Shown: positions 9,502-19,333 of the stretch, one piece after another
How the letters are laid out: each line of letters begins with the position of its first letter
Position numbering within the stretch: position 1 is the stretch's first letter
Program-made: the position numbers and the translations under genes
NCBI GenBank assembly: GCA_019155205.2
Contig: JAHNZQ020003147.1
Location: forward strand, 1,447,685 to 1,469,449
Length of the DNA: 21,765 nucleotides
From: Gracilaria vermiculophylla
Lineage: Eukaryota; Rhodophyta; Florideophyceae; Gracilariales; Gracilariaceae
Direction: 5' to 3'
Notes under the pieces: generated by a model
Database searches by the model: none
What the model was told of the DNA's origin: nothing
The model's input: the letters and a program-made list of their open reading frames with translations, nothing else

Positions 9502-9886
9502 ACGCACCTTTGGAGTCAACAAAAACTCTTAACGGACATTGTGCTTTACTACCTCGAAAGGAGGGCTGACAGTACCACATGTATTGCGGATTTCTCGGAA
9601 ACGGTTTCAGAATTCTGTTTGCGTAATCTCAATATTTTCTGAAACAAATTTTCGTAGGCGAACAGTACGCGTTATGGTTGACTGGTGGCATACCGTCATA
9701 TGTTTTTGAAACAGACTTGAAGGCGCGCGAAATTGTCATAAGAAAGGTGTCCGAAAAGCTCATATTGAGAGAATGAGCGGCAGGTTGTAATTATAAACTG
9801 TCATGCACAACACCTTGCGCTCTGAAAAAGTGCTAGAATCTACATAAGTAGTCACTCACAGTCACTGAATCTCATAATTGTAAAAA
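9502..9886. other. Intergenic stretch without recognisable feature
   Basis: Only short open frames occur and none resembles a known protein. No further copy of the flanking transposon ends is visible. Confidence 0.4.
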
Positions 9887-9959
9887 AAACAAGCAAACAT
9901 TTCACAAGGCCGTGAAACTCTACTAGAGTTTCACGGCCTTGTGAAATGTTTGCTTGTTT
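9887..9959. repeat. Perfect 73-bp palindrome (35-bp arms, 3-bp centre)
   Basis: The arm at 9887-9921 begins AAACAAGCAAACATTTCACA. It is followed by the spacer ACT (9922-9924) and the exact reverse complement at 9925-9959. No mismatch is seen over 35 bp. It ends seven bases before the first base of the Tc1-type element. It could be a minimal foldback element, two abutting transposon ends, or a sequencing or assembly fold-back artefact. Confidence 0.9.
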
Positions 9960-9965
9960 AGTATA

Positions 9966-11130
9966 GTGCCGTTTACATTTCGTTTCAAAAAGCACGCCAT
10001 TTTTGCAGACCTTTTGTACTGTAAGAACATAAAAAATCGTATTGACCTTTTCTTTCGTTCTAGCTACAGCTTAGCATACTATTATTCACGATGCCTCGTA
10101 AAACAGTCCCTACAAATTTTGAGAATGGGCAAAGTGTTGCTGTGAACAGCGAAACGTGTTCTATATCTCACACCGCGAGAACTTCGCAGCGCTGTCGGTG
10201 TGTTTTTCGCAACTTCTTAAAACATCCCCACCCCACTCAGCAACTACATTTTAAAACCATGCATCATAAGGTTTCTTCATCTGTCAAGAGAGCAATTGTT
10301 CGCGCTGCTACAAATCAAAACAGATCAGCAAAATAAAATGGAAAGGAGTATAAACTACCATTTACTGTTCAAATAATGCAGCAAATTGTACAGGAGATTC
10401 CCTGCGTAAAGTATAAGGGAATGAGAACCAGTCCGATAATGACGTCAAAAAATAAAACTTTGAGGATGGAAATTGCCAAACAAGCATTTAAAATGGGACG
10501 CTTTGAAAAGGAAGAAAGTGGATTTTAGTGATGAAAAAAGTTCAATCTAGACGGCCCTGATGGTTTAAGTCACTACTGGCATGATCTTCGAAAGGAACCA
10601 TTTTATTTTTTAAAATGTCAAAATTGTGGAAGTTCAGTCATGGTTTGGGGGCGCATTTCTTACTATGGCGTTTCGCAACTATCTTTTGTAGAAGGAAATT
10701 TAAATTTAAATCAGAATGTTACTATTCTAAAAGAGGATTTATTGCCCTTTTCTGCTGAGATATCGGGTGAAAATGGTGTATTTCAGCAAGATGGAGCTTT
10801 TGTGAACAAAAAAGATCGAAGTGCACTAAAACCTGGTTTTCTAAAATAAATGTAACGATTCTAGACTGGCCCGCATAAAGCCCAGATATAAGCATTATCG
10901 AGAATGTTTGGGGAATATTTGTAAAGACTGTTTACTATAAAAACCGCCAATTTTATAATAATGAAGACTTAATTGAAGCTTTAGGGGTTGCTTGGTTGAA
11001 TATTCAGGAAGAACATATTTGCAAACTGTACCATTCTATTCCTGACAGGTTGCTCAAGGTCATAGAGCAAAAAGAATCAGCAACTGGTTAGTAAAAACCT
11101 GCTTTAGAAAAACATTAAGTAAAGTGGCAG
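9966..11130 (+). mobile_element. Tc1/mariner-type transposon, decayed
   Basis: The element contains a broken Tc1-type transposase gene (10091-11091). The left end reads GTGCCGTTTAC after TATA (9962-9965). The reverse complement of the right end reads CTGCCACTTTAC, also next to TATA (11131-11134). These short imperfect inverted repeats and the flanking TA match the family, which duplicates TA on insertion. The length of about 1.17 kb is normal for the family. Confidence 0.65.
10091..11091 (+). pseudogene. Tc1-type transposase pseudogene
   Basis: The family is plain from its motifs: DFSDEK around the first catalytic Asp (10530), LDGPDG and YWHDLRKE (10547-10590), MVWG (10640-10651), FQQDGAF with the second Asp (10790), and DWPA..SPD...IENVWG with the catalytic Glu (10900). 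The Asp-to-Glu distance is about 35 codons, as expected for DD34E Tc1 enzymes. The N-terminus (ATG at 10091) should hold the paired-like DNA-binding region, but it is poorly preserved and stops at 10334-10336. The frame changes between 10533 and 10544 and again between 10790 and 10850; TAA interrupts the DWPA motif at 10874-10876. The gene is dead. The ending SATG with TAG at 11089-11091 is close to the usual C-terminus. Confidence 0.85.
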
Positions 11131-11780
11131 TATAATATTTCACTGTCTTATAGTAATTTCGCTTCAAGGAAAATTTGTTTTTACCACTCATGCCCTGCTT
11201 TAGACTGTAGAAAAAGGAAGCAATGATTCTATTAGAAGATGGAATAGAAGGGACGCAAAGAATATTTTTGTGCAACGATTGGAGCCCAAAAAGAAACATT
11301 TTGTGTGCCTGTCTTGTAAAAGTTTCGCACACTGTACTTTGAACGCACATTGAAAGATACTCTGTGTAAAATAGGAACTTATGATGGGAGAGTGACGGAC
11401 TACTGCAGATTCGCCCTTTACAATTTGAATACCTCTACTCCGCTTTGATGAAAACCGATGTTGTCACATAACGGCAGATATAGTCGTGTACTTTATAACT
11501 TTGGGTAGCTCTACGGTACGTTGGGTGGAGTAACCCACCTGCTACATGACTTGTCAGCTATACATGCCTTTAGGGCCTTTTTGTACCGCCGTGTCTTTAC
11601 GATAATGCCACAGTCGATGTAAATGACCATATTAAATAGCAAGGAGGTGCACTTCTGAAAGAGTAAACATGAATAACTTTGTTCAACGTATATTTAACAC
11701 TGATATGCTCAACTAAGAACATAGAAAAACCCATCGTAAACATCCAATCGAGAAGTTTGTACTTACTTGAGCTGTCATGA
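11131..11780. other. Intergenic region between Tc1 remnant and the 3' end of TCF25
   Basis: This AT-rich stretch has no open frame resembling a protein and no RNA gene that I can see. It should contain the TCF25 3' untranslated region on its right side. Confidence 0.4.
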
Positions 11781-13895
11781 TCAACCTTCTTCTGGATGCG
11801 CGTCTCGTGCCTCTCTCCATGGTAACATACTCTGCAAGAATTCTAGAGCCCCTTGCGTCAGCGTTAACTCCCGCTGGGGTTGTGCCCCAATGACTTGTTG
11901 AGCGGGGTCTCCAGCAAGAAGTTCGTTTGTCACGTTATTGCGATCAGTAAAGTCCCCTATTTGAACGGTGCGATAGAATCCGCTTTCTTCAAACCATCCA
12001 GCCGCTTCTTTGCGCACAGCTCTACACGCTAGAACTCGTTCGGACACCTGGTAAGCGTCTCGCTCGCCTTGTTGGGATTGGCTTGCTTTGACAGTTGCTG
12101 CCCTGTCTAACTCGCCTGCGATCCTTGCGCACTTTTCCAGCATATTCTTGTGGGATTCAGAATTCCACAACAGTTTGCTCCTCTCTGCATAGATCCGACA
12201 AATGCGAAGAAGGACATCACAGTTTTCTATTCCCGCGCTATACCAATTCTCGTCGTACAGTGAATATTCTGCCCACACTCCAGGATCATCTCGAACTGCC
12301 AAGACAATGGGCTTCAAGATCATCGGATATGTTAATAGGGCGTCAATTAAAAGACCTTCAGAGTCTTGCATGGCTTCAACCTGGTTTTCAGGATTTCCGC
12401 TCTTTGCCTCAGATATTCTTCTCTCCGACGCTGAACTAATAGAGTCGTCGGAAGAGCGTAAACGTTCACTTTCTTGAGCAATTGCGGCACTTGCAGCAAA
12501 GTTAGGAAAATACTTCAATGGAACATATTCGTACGAACTGTTCATCGCTTTCACCCATCCGTATTCTCCTGACAGCAATGCGTAAGAGTCAGAGACCAAG
12601 AGTACCCCCATGGGATCATTGGTTGGGTCGAAATTCAACAAGAGTTTGCCAATTTCGAGTGCAGTTCGATGTAGGCCTCGTCTTGTCAAAAGTTGAGAAT
12701 ATCGAAACAAGGCAATGTACAGCGCACGATTCTCAATTATATCAAATCTGAGTCTGCACATTCCGTCGTATGGCTTGAACGTAACATTCCAAGACGTTTG
12801 AAGCACGTATATGCTTCGCTCTATTTGCTCGGCAGCCCGGTCCATCTCTCCCATCTGGCGGTAAAGCTCCGAAAGCTGCAGGAGTCCATCAACGTGAAAA
12901 GGATGCATACTTACGAACTGCACAAGTTGGTTGGGGTCAAGGCTTTCAACCACATGTCGATACTCGTTTTGTAAACTTTTATACGATGGTTCATGCTTAT
13001 AGCGGAAGTACCGCAGGCCAGTGCTATCCTTGTCTGTAGCGTCTGCATCAAGAACCATAGTTAAACCAGGTGCGTACCCGAACCATGTGTCGCGGGGTGT
13101 TACGAGAGTTAGTTGTCTACGAAGATGAGCTCTTGGAGGTGGTGGTCTGCGCTGACGAAGGACTTGTGTATCTGCACTTCGCTCATTTCGACGTTCAGCT
13201 TCAACTGCCCTGGAACCGAAGAGTTTCTTGAGTTCTGACGAGGCATTGAGATGTTTTACCTCCACTTGAAGTGGGTTTATACTTTCATATACTGAAGGGT
13301 CCTGGCTAGGATCATCATTCGCAGTGGACAGCGCCATTTTCTCGACAGATCTCAGTATCTCATTCGCTTCTCTCCGTATTTCATCAGTGTCTTCCTTTCT
13401 GAAAAAAGAATTGGGGATGCGACTGAATGACTGCCGTGTTGAAGCTGGTTTCAGTTCAGACGCTTGGTTTAACGCAATCCAATCCGGATCTTGCTCACGA
13501 TCAAGAACGTTACCTCCTTTCTTTTTTCCTCGACCTCTCCTTTTCTTCTTCTTGACCTTTTTCGGACCTTGGGCAGTATTCGGAGTAGAATGTTTCATGT
13601 CTTCAAGGGGGGAATATTTTATTTCGCTGTTTGCTTCGAGGACGTCATTTGTTTCATTGTTGGAAATCTTATCTTTATCTTCTTCAGTTGAGGTTTCTTC
13701 CGCTGAGCGTTGGCTAACGTCAACGTCGTCCTCAGAGTTCCCAAGCAATGAAAAGAACCCAGGCGTCCGTGCAGAGGAAATAGGATGAGATGAGTCTGAG
13801 GTCGTTCCCGAGTCGGAGCCCTCATTCTCTTTCTCCGCAGAGATCTTCTGAGCACGAAGTGCTTCGTCGTATCTTCTGATGGCCCTCCGACTCAT
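11781..13895 (-). CDS. TCF25: TCF25 / Rqc1 family protein
   Basis: This 704-codon frame is uninterrupted. I place the start at the Met of MSRRAIRRYDEALRAQ (13895), because TCF25 orthologues begin MSRRA(L/I)RR; the frame is open 18 codons further upstream. Residues 20-110 are Ser/Asp/Glu-rich and low in complexity. A Lys/Arg block at about 112-128 (KKVKKKKRRGRGKKK) is a likely nuclear-localisation or RNA-binding signal. From about residue 225 the conserved TCF25 domain follows, with YFRYKHEPSY, DPNQLVQF, HPFHVDGLLQLSELY and RRGLHRTALEIGKLLL. TCF25 homologues (yeast Rqc1) belong to the ribosome-associated quality-control complex, acting with Ltn1/Listerin on stalled nascent chains. The length is close to the human protein (676). 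The gene is divergent from the SOS1-like gene. Confidence 0.93.
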   Translation of the reverse strand: MSRRAIRRYDEALRAQKISAEKENEGSDSGTTSDSSHPISSARTPGFFSLLGNSEDDVDVSQRSAEETSTEEDKDKISNNETNDVLEANSEIKYSPLEDMKHSTPNTAQGPKKVKKKKRRGRGKKKGGNVLDREQDPDWIALNQASELKPASTRQSFSRIPNSFFRKEDTDEIRREANEILRSVEKMALSTANDDPSQDPSVYESINPLQVEVKHLNASSELKKLFGSRAVEAERRNERSADTQVLRQRRPPPPRAHLRRQLTLVTPRDTWFGYAPGLTMVLDADATDKDSTGLRYFRYKHEPSYKSLQNEYRHVVESLDPNQLVQFVSMHPFHVDGLLQLSELYRQMGEMDRAAEQIERSIYVLQTSWNVTFKPYDGMCRLRFDIIENRALYIALFRYSQLLTRRGLHRTALEIGKLLLNFDPTNDPMGVLLVSDSYALLSGEYGWVKAMNSSYEYVPLKYFPNFAASAAIAQESERLRSSDDSISSASERRISEAKSGNPENQVEAMQDSEGLLIDALLTYPMILKPIVLAVRDDPGVWAEYSLYDENWYSAGIENCDVLLRICRIYAERSKLLWNSESHKNMLEKCARIAGELDRAATVKASQSQQGERDAYQVSERVLACRAVRKEAAGWFEESGFYRTVQIGDFTDRNNVTNELLAGDPAQQVIGAQPQRELTLTQGALEFLQSMLPWREARDAHPEEG

Positions 13896-15063
13896 AATTT
13901 CGCCGCCTATGTTAACCGCTTCGGCAGTTAATTGTGACGTAGTGAGCAATGAATGCCAGTGATAGAATATTGGGGAAAGTGGGAAAGCGACGTTGATCCG
14001 CCTTTGCGCAGACTGGGACTGTGCAGAGGCATAATCTGTTCAACCTCTCACTTCGCTTGTATTTGTTCCGCACAATTCACTCCTGCAAAATCTTTGATTA
14101 TTGTGCAATAAAAGATTTTCTGTTCAAAGACTTTACATGAGTGAACCAGTCTCTGATGTACAGTACTTAGAGCAATCCTAAAGTATTTAATTACGAAACG
14201 AAAAGTGTAATTTGATTTTTCAAGCTATGATGCGCACGTGCGATATTGCTGTCGTCACGGCATTGCCGGGTGTAAAGTATCGTGAGGAACGCCCTAATTT
14301 CTTCGTGATTTGTTTGAAAGCCGAGCATGCATTGCCGCAGAAGCCAGCAGGTGTGCAAGACAAATATTGTCTCGGTGGCCAAATGATTTGTGCAACACCC
14401 GAAGTCCTGCCTTGTTTCCCTACACCATCTGTGGGATATTTTACAGCCACAATGGAACACTGGTAGCGGTCCAACGGTTACCAGTTGAATTGCCTGCGCG
14501 ATGCCCAACAGTCCTCTCGAGCATTTCTAGCAAGGGGATCAACCCCGAACTTGTGAAACACTGAACAGGAGAAATAAAACCTCTCACAGTATGGCTCAAA
14601 CAACAATCCGGAGAAAAACAAATGAGCCATGCAACCGTCAATGGGAGGCGATGCGCGGTAGTCCCGCAGCTCGGGGACGCCTCCTCCGAAATGCGTCAGG
14701 CCCAATCTGATGGGCTAAGTGTGATGAGCCACTCACCATCGTTTTGGCTCCCGATCTTCATGGGATTTCGGACGGCTAATGTTGCAGAAAAGGAAACGCA
14801 TTCGCGTATGGCTGTCACTTTGTTGTCTTCGAGTTGGTCAGCGCTTGAGAATTGCGTATTCGGTTTCGACCTTTTAACTATTGTCGTACTATGATGTTTT
14901 CTGATTCTCAGAAATACCCGCTCGCCAAGGGGTCATTTGCTGAACATCTGCTCAGTGTTAAAGGTGGGTCATTTGCTTGGCTCTGGTAACGCCCAGAAGT
15001 GTTTCCGTTTATAGCTACAAGTTTTTCAAAGCTTCTGAATGGTATACCTTCGAGACCTGCGCC
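13896..15063. promoter_or_regulatory. Divergent intergenic region serving TCF25 and the SOS1-like gene
   Basis: About 1.17 kb separates the two start codons, so both promoters must lie here. Open frames of 84-105 codons exist on both strands between 14191 and 14900 but overlap each other and resemble nothing known. A direct repeat GGGTCATTTGCT occurs at 14930-14941 and 14966-14977, close upstream of the exchanger. The frame of the exchanger is open back to a TTG at 14977, but the first ATG in it is at 15064. An upstream non-coding exon cannot be excluded. Confidence 0.55.
14930..14977 (+). repeat. Paired direct repeat GGGTCATTTGCT upstream of the exchanger gene
   Basis: Two identical 12-mers begin 36 bp apart, 90-130 bp upstream of the likely ATG of the SOS1-like gene. 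They could be transcription-factor sites, but nothing in the sequence names the factor. Confidence 0.4.
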
Positions 15064-18000
15064 ATGGATACTTCGATAATGCCGCTAGTGCGATCCGCTG
15101 CGACAATTTGTGCCCAGACAGAGTCCAGTTGCATGCTACAACAAGCGGAGAGTTGTATCAGGGGTGAAACAGACATATGCACTGTGAAGTTCACGCTTAT
15201 CTTATTTCCCCTCATTTCGTTACTTATCGGTGCAATTTGTATGCCATTAGCCAGATATTTGCGTATCTCATACCATTTATTAATTCTCGGAGTTGGCGTT
15301 GCTCTTGGACTGCTCGGTTGCGGTGTGGATCTCGGGCTCCTGTCGGTCTCACTAAGGCAATGGGTTCATGTGAATCCACCAGCAATTTTCCTTTACGTCT
15401 TTCTTGCACCATTTATTTTTGCTGCCTCATTCAATACCAGTTGGCATGTCTTCAAGCGACTTCTTATTCCCATTCTAACAACTGCGTTCATTATTCTTGC
15501 TCTGCAAGTGGGACTGATTGGTGCATTCCAAATGATTGTGATTCGAATTGACGGCTGGACTTGGTATTCCGCTCTCATGTTTGGAGCGATGGTGTCAACC
15601 ACGGATCCAATAGGCGTGACGACGGCTCTCAATTCGCTTGGGGCATCTCAATTGCTTAGTGCATTAGCTGATGGCGAATCGCTTGTCAATCAAGGCTCAG
15701 CAATCGTGCTTTGGACAGGTTTTTTTGTGAATGCACACATTGATGCTTTCCCAAATAATGTTACTGGGAGCGCTGGAGATGTTATCGAATCAACTTCATC
15801 AGCGTGGGGGCTTGTTGGGGATTTTTTCAGGCTTATGTTGGGCGGCGTTGCCATTGGAATCGCCTTTGCCCTCGTGGCTCTCATTTTTTTAAGTTGCGTA
15901 TATGACGAGTTAGAAGTGGAAACATCTTTGACCGTCATCGTTGCTTTCCTGGGATTTTGGACAGCCCAGGCCTTATCTGAGCTTTCAGGAGTGACTGCAA
16001 ATATCGCATCCGGATTGATATTATCTTCATATGGACGGCACCTCACAACACCATCCGTACGCAAGCCGTTGCGAGAGTTTTGGAATTTTCTTGTTTGGAT
16101 TGGCGCCACAATTGTTTTCGTTCATGCAGGAGTCTTGCTATCTGCTTTCGCGTGGTCGTGTGCAGGTGAACCTCATGAAGCCCGAGATTATGTTTATATC
16201 GTAGTGTGGTATTTATTTCTCCAAGTCATACGGATTGTGTTGTTCCTTCTTTTTCGTCCAATCCTAGCCTTTCGAAACGAGTGGCTTGGGTGGAAAGAAG
16301 CTTTCTTTCTGGGATTCAGCGGACTTCGTGGCGGCCTGTCTCTAATTCTAACACTAGAAGTATTAGGCAGTCCTGCCTTTCCGGAGGAAGTGAAATCCCG
16401 TGTGGTACTATGGACTACTGGTGTTCTAGCCCTATGTCTACTTATAAATGGTTCACTTCTGAAACCATTGATTCATGGATTCAAATTTGATCGTGTGGAG
16501 AAGCCTAAGGCAGAATTTTCGCGTCGTGCTCGCTCTATCATGGTTCAGCGCACGCTACAAATCTTGGATCATTTGTGCGTCGAATGTGGATACAAATCTG
16601 CACGATGGTCATATGTAATTCAAAATGTCATTCCGACTAACTGGTTGCAAGAAGCAGAACATGTATCTAATTACAAGGACGCGATTAAACAACTTGTGAG
16701 TAATGCCCCAGTACCAGCCACGAGCTGCTTGGAACGTGTCTGTAATGAAGAGAGGATGAGAGTCAAGAAGGAAAAGATAGCCGGCTTCGTGGGTTTGCAA
16801 GAGTTTGCACAAACTCTGGGTATTCAGCAAGCAGCGAAAAATTCTGTGGAAACTCCCCATCAAGACTTTCATCTGAACATTCGTGAGTCAATGAAAGTGT
16901 CGTCATTGCATCGGAGTCAATCGCACAACCCCGGGGCTCGAGTTACGCCCCAAGAAGGACAAATGGCTCACTCCTCTTCGACTGAGACTGCAACTGTGGA
17001 GCATACTTACTCGAGTGGTTCAAGCGAAGGAAAACCGCTTCATCAGACCTCTCAATCCGGGGTACCGGATTTCAGTCGAGAGCGTGATCGCGAAGCAGGC
17101 CATTCTGAAGAGACTTCCCGAGACAGAGAAGTCCGCCGTCGAATGTTAACAGCTCTTCTGTCTTACGTTCGTGCCATTACAAATGCGAGCCTAGTCGAGT
17201 ACAGCGTCATTGTTCATCTCGAGGATGACGTACAGAATGCTCTCGACGCAAACGGGGAAGGCAAGGATTATGATCTGTTTTCTTTCCTGCATCCTGTCAA
17301 GAATCGCAGAACAACATTATGGCGTCGTGGATATCAAAATGCAATTGAAAGCAGAAATTTCCGGGGAGAATCACTGATCACAAAGACTGTGGTGGTTGTT
17401 GGCATCCTTACTTCAATACTCAGAGGCGAAATGTTGCTTTCCGCACCTAGAGTGCGAAGACAAGCCGAACAGCTGTACAAAGAAGCAACAGTACTTCTCA
17501 ATCGTTTAGAAGTGTTGAATCCCCATGTGCTAGGATGGGTAACTTCACAGTTTGCCATCACTTTGACGGAACGCTCCCAAGACTCGGTCCTTTCGGATCT
17601 TCTGACGAGTGGTGTGATCGACGAGCATGAATTCAACGCCATTCATACAGAATTAATTCAGATTCGCCGGAAACATGTAACATCTCAGTTGCCTTTATCA
17701 CTGCGTTCAGCCTTGTTATTTGATCCGAAACCTATGTCTTTAATACGGGAACATCCCTTATTTGCTGGCTTAAATGCGGCGACGATCACAGAGATTGTGG
17801 ATCGCCAAGGCATCTTTGTTCACCTTCAAAGCGGCGAGGAGCTTAAGGTTGAGAAAGGATCTCTTGTGGTTGTCTTGCAAGGAGCTATTCGGCCTGTGGA
17901 AGACACTAAGAGATCGAGTTTACCAGATGTACAGCAGGATTTGCTTCTCACAGATGCATCAACATTGGGCTTGAACAACCAATTGGAGTCGCAACGCTTA

Positions 18001-18951
18001 CAACGAACCGGTGCATCGTTACTTGCTCAAAGTAACCATGGGGATGCTTCTGGCCGAGCTCCAAATCATGGTGTTGATGTAGAGTCTAGTCACTGTTCCG
18101 GGTCCGGAATGCATTGGTGCTTTTCATCGGGAAATGGTTTCTGTGGCCATCTGGTCACTGTGAACATGTACGACAACGCAAGCCTTGTCTATCCTGTTGA
18201 CCATGATCACCTTTTGGAAACGCAATTTAGAAGTTGTGAACATGCCGAGTCAACCACAGTGTTTACACTGCCTGTCAAACATGTCCAAGCACTAGCACGC
18301 AGAAGCAAAGAATTCCGTTTGGAGATTACGCGAACTCTTTCAAGAGAAATAGTTCTGAATTCCATCGCAGACGAAAACCCTTACATCCTAACTAACTTCT
18401 TTCAATCTGCACCTATGGACTCTACCACAGTGGTTGGAAGGGCATACCAGATCCTTGAAAGAATACCCTACATGACAGTAGTGACTATCCGCGCTGGAAA
18501 AGGCACACCAATACACTTGCAGGGACCGGGTGTGCTTTTGAACGGCATGGTCCAAGTTTCAATTACTGATGCAGACGGATCAAATGGTTCGGTTAATCTA
18601 TTACACAAGCAGCTAACAGGTCCGGCATTGCTTCCGCCCAATGGCCTTATTATTGAGCAAGTGCCATCGAAATATGATGCTGGCATGGGGAACGAAGTTT
18701 CGTCCCATGGCGGAAGCGGCCGACAAAATGGTGATTGGTCACGAGATCCTGCTACAAATGCAAAGGATCTCGACGAAGAAAGACAAATACTTGCACATGT
18801 TCTTATAGAGCCATTGCAACAGCCGGATCATTCTGCGGTGCAGCGCCTTAAAAGATGGACAATGTCGGCTGGAATCATCGACATGAATGGGCGGTTTGGA
18901 ATCCATTGTCATGTAGACCCAGCATCACTTCTGGACACAAAGGTGGAGTGA
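15064..18951 (+). CDS. SOS1: SOS1-like Na+/H+ exchanger (NHE/CPA1) with long cytosolic tail and CNBD-like region
   Basis: This frame encodes 1,295 residues from the first ATG (15064). The N-terminal ~450 residues are a CPA1 antiporter with about 12 membrane segments, starting with FTLILFPLISLLIGAI near residue 43. Family motifs are STTDP (about 178-182), GESLVNQ (204-210), SGVTANIASG (309-318) and SGLRGG with its conserved Arg (422). The ~840-residue tail contains a Ser-rich hydrophilic linker (about 610-690) and a beta-roll resembling a cyclic-nucleotide-binding domain (HPLFAGL to LQGAI, about 895-940). This layout is that of plant SOS1, a plasma-membrane Na+ extruder, though SOS1 is nearer 1,150 residues. 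The odd feature is Asn-Gln (209-210; CAA at 15691-15693) in place of the ion-binding Asn-Asp, which puts normal Na+/H+ exchange in doubt. There is no intron and no break. Confidence 0.9.
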   Translation: MDTSIMPLVRSAATICAQTESSCMLQQAESCIRGETDICTVKFTLILFPLISLLIGAICMPLARYLRISYHLLILGVGVALGLLGCGVDLGLLSVSLRQWVHVNPPAIFLYVFLAPFIFAASFNTSWHVFKRLLIPILTTAFIILALQVGLIGAFQMIVIRIDGWTWYSALMFGAMVSTTDPIGVTTALNSLGASQLLSALADGESLVNQGSAIVLWTGFFVNAHIDAFPNNVTGSAGDVIESTSSAWGLVGDFFRLMLGGVAIGIAFALVALIFLSCVYDELEVETSLTVIVAFLGFWTAQALSELSGVTANIASGLILSSYGRHLTTPSVRKPLREFWNFLVWIGATIVFVHAGVLLSAFAWSCAGEPHEARDYVYIVVWYLFLQVIRIVLFLLFRPILAFRNEWLGWKEAFFLGFSGLRGGLSLILTLEVLGSPAFPEEVKSRVVLWTTGVLALCLLINGSLLKPLIHGFKFDRVEKPKAEFSRRARSIMVQRTLQILDHLCVECGYKSARWSYVIQNVIPTNWLQEAEHVSNYKDAIKQLVSNAPVPATSCLERVCNEERMRVKKEKIAGFVGLQEFAQTLGIQQAAKNSVETPHQDFHLNIRESMKVSSLHRSQSHNPGARVTPQEGQMAHSSSTETATVEHTYSSGSSEGKPLHQTSQSGVPDFSRERDREAGHSEETSRDREVRRRMLTALLSYVRAITNASLVEYSVIVHLEDDVQNALDANGEGKDYDLFSFLHPVKNRRTTLWRRGYQNAIESRNFRGESLITKTVVVVGILTSILRGEMLLSAPRVRRQAEQLYKEATVLLNRLEVLNPHVLGWVTSQFAITLTERSQDSVLSDLLTSGVIDEHEFNAIHTELIQIRRKHVTSQLPLSLRSALLFDPKPMSLIREHPLFAGLNAATITEIVDRQGIFVHLQSGEELKVEKGSLVVVLQGAIRPVEDTKRSSLPDVQQDLLLTDASTLGLNNQLESQRLQRTGASLLAQSNHGDASGRAPNHGVDVESSHCSGSGMHWCFSSGNGFCGHLVTVNMYDNASLVYPVDHDHLLETQFRSCEHAESTTVFTLPVKHVQALARRSKEFRLEITRTLSREIVLNSIADENPYILTNFFQSAPMDSTTVVGRAYQILERIPYMTVVTIRAGKGTPIHLQGPGVLLNGMVQVSITDADGSNGSVNLLHKQLTGPALLPPNGLIIEQVPSKYDAGMGNEVSSHGGSGRQNGDWSRDPATNAKDLDEERQILAHVLIEPLQQPDHSAVQRLKRWTMSAGIIDMNGRFGIHCHVDPASLLDTKVE

Positions 18952-19333
18952 ACAGGTTCAGTAGGGATTAGTGACCCCTACATGATTGCAAAGTAAAATA
19001 TTGACTTTCTAACTCGACTCGTAACCTCAACATGAGCGCAGCTTAGCCAAAGGCGAGCCGCATCCTTAAATGATTTTTACATCACGTTCATGCGTGTACA
19101 GCTGCAAGTCAGGGATATGAGAGATAGATGTCGCAACAGGGTGGACGTGCTGATCTACTGTCTGTACTTACCACAATTTTGTATGACTCCCGAAAACACT
19201 TCCACTCAACTTAAAAGTAGTTCAGCGTAGGCCAGATGTTTGAGATCTTAAGACATCTGGTGCGACGGTTCTGTTGGGAAGTATGAAGGAGACGCGGCTG
19301 ACTGGTCGAAGAGAGTAGCTGTCTGTTGGGACG
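18952..19333. other. 3' flank of the exchanger gene, then the edge of a LINE remnant
   Basis: No gene is visible. The frame of the downstream RNase H protein can be followed back to about 19226 but with stops at 19241 and 19316, so the retrotransposon is probably truncated or broken in this interval. Confidence 0.4.

Noticed and set aside
14191..14900. Several 66-105-codon open frames on both strands between TCF25 and the exchanger
   Set aside because: They overlap each other in several frames, match nothing known and lie in the shared promoter region.
14977..15063. A 29-codon N-terminal extension of the exchanger starting at TTG
   Set aside because: Eukaryotic genes rarely start at TTG and the first ATG (15064) leaves the membrane domain complete.
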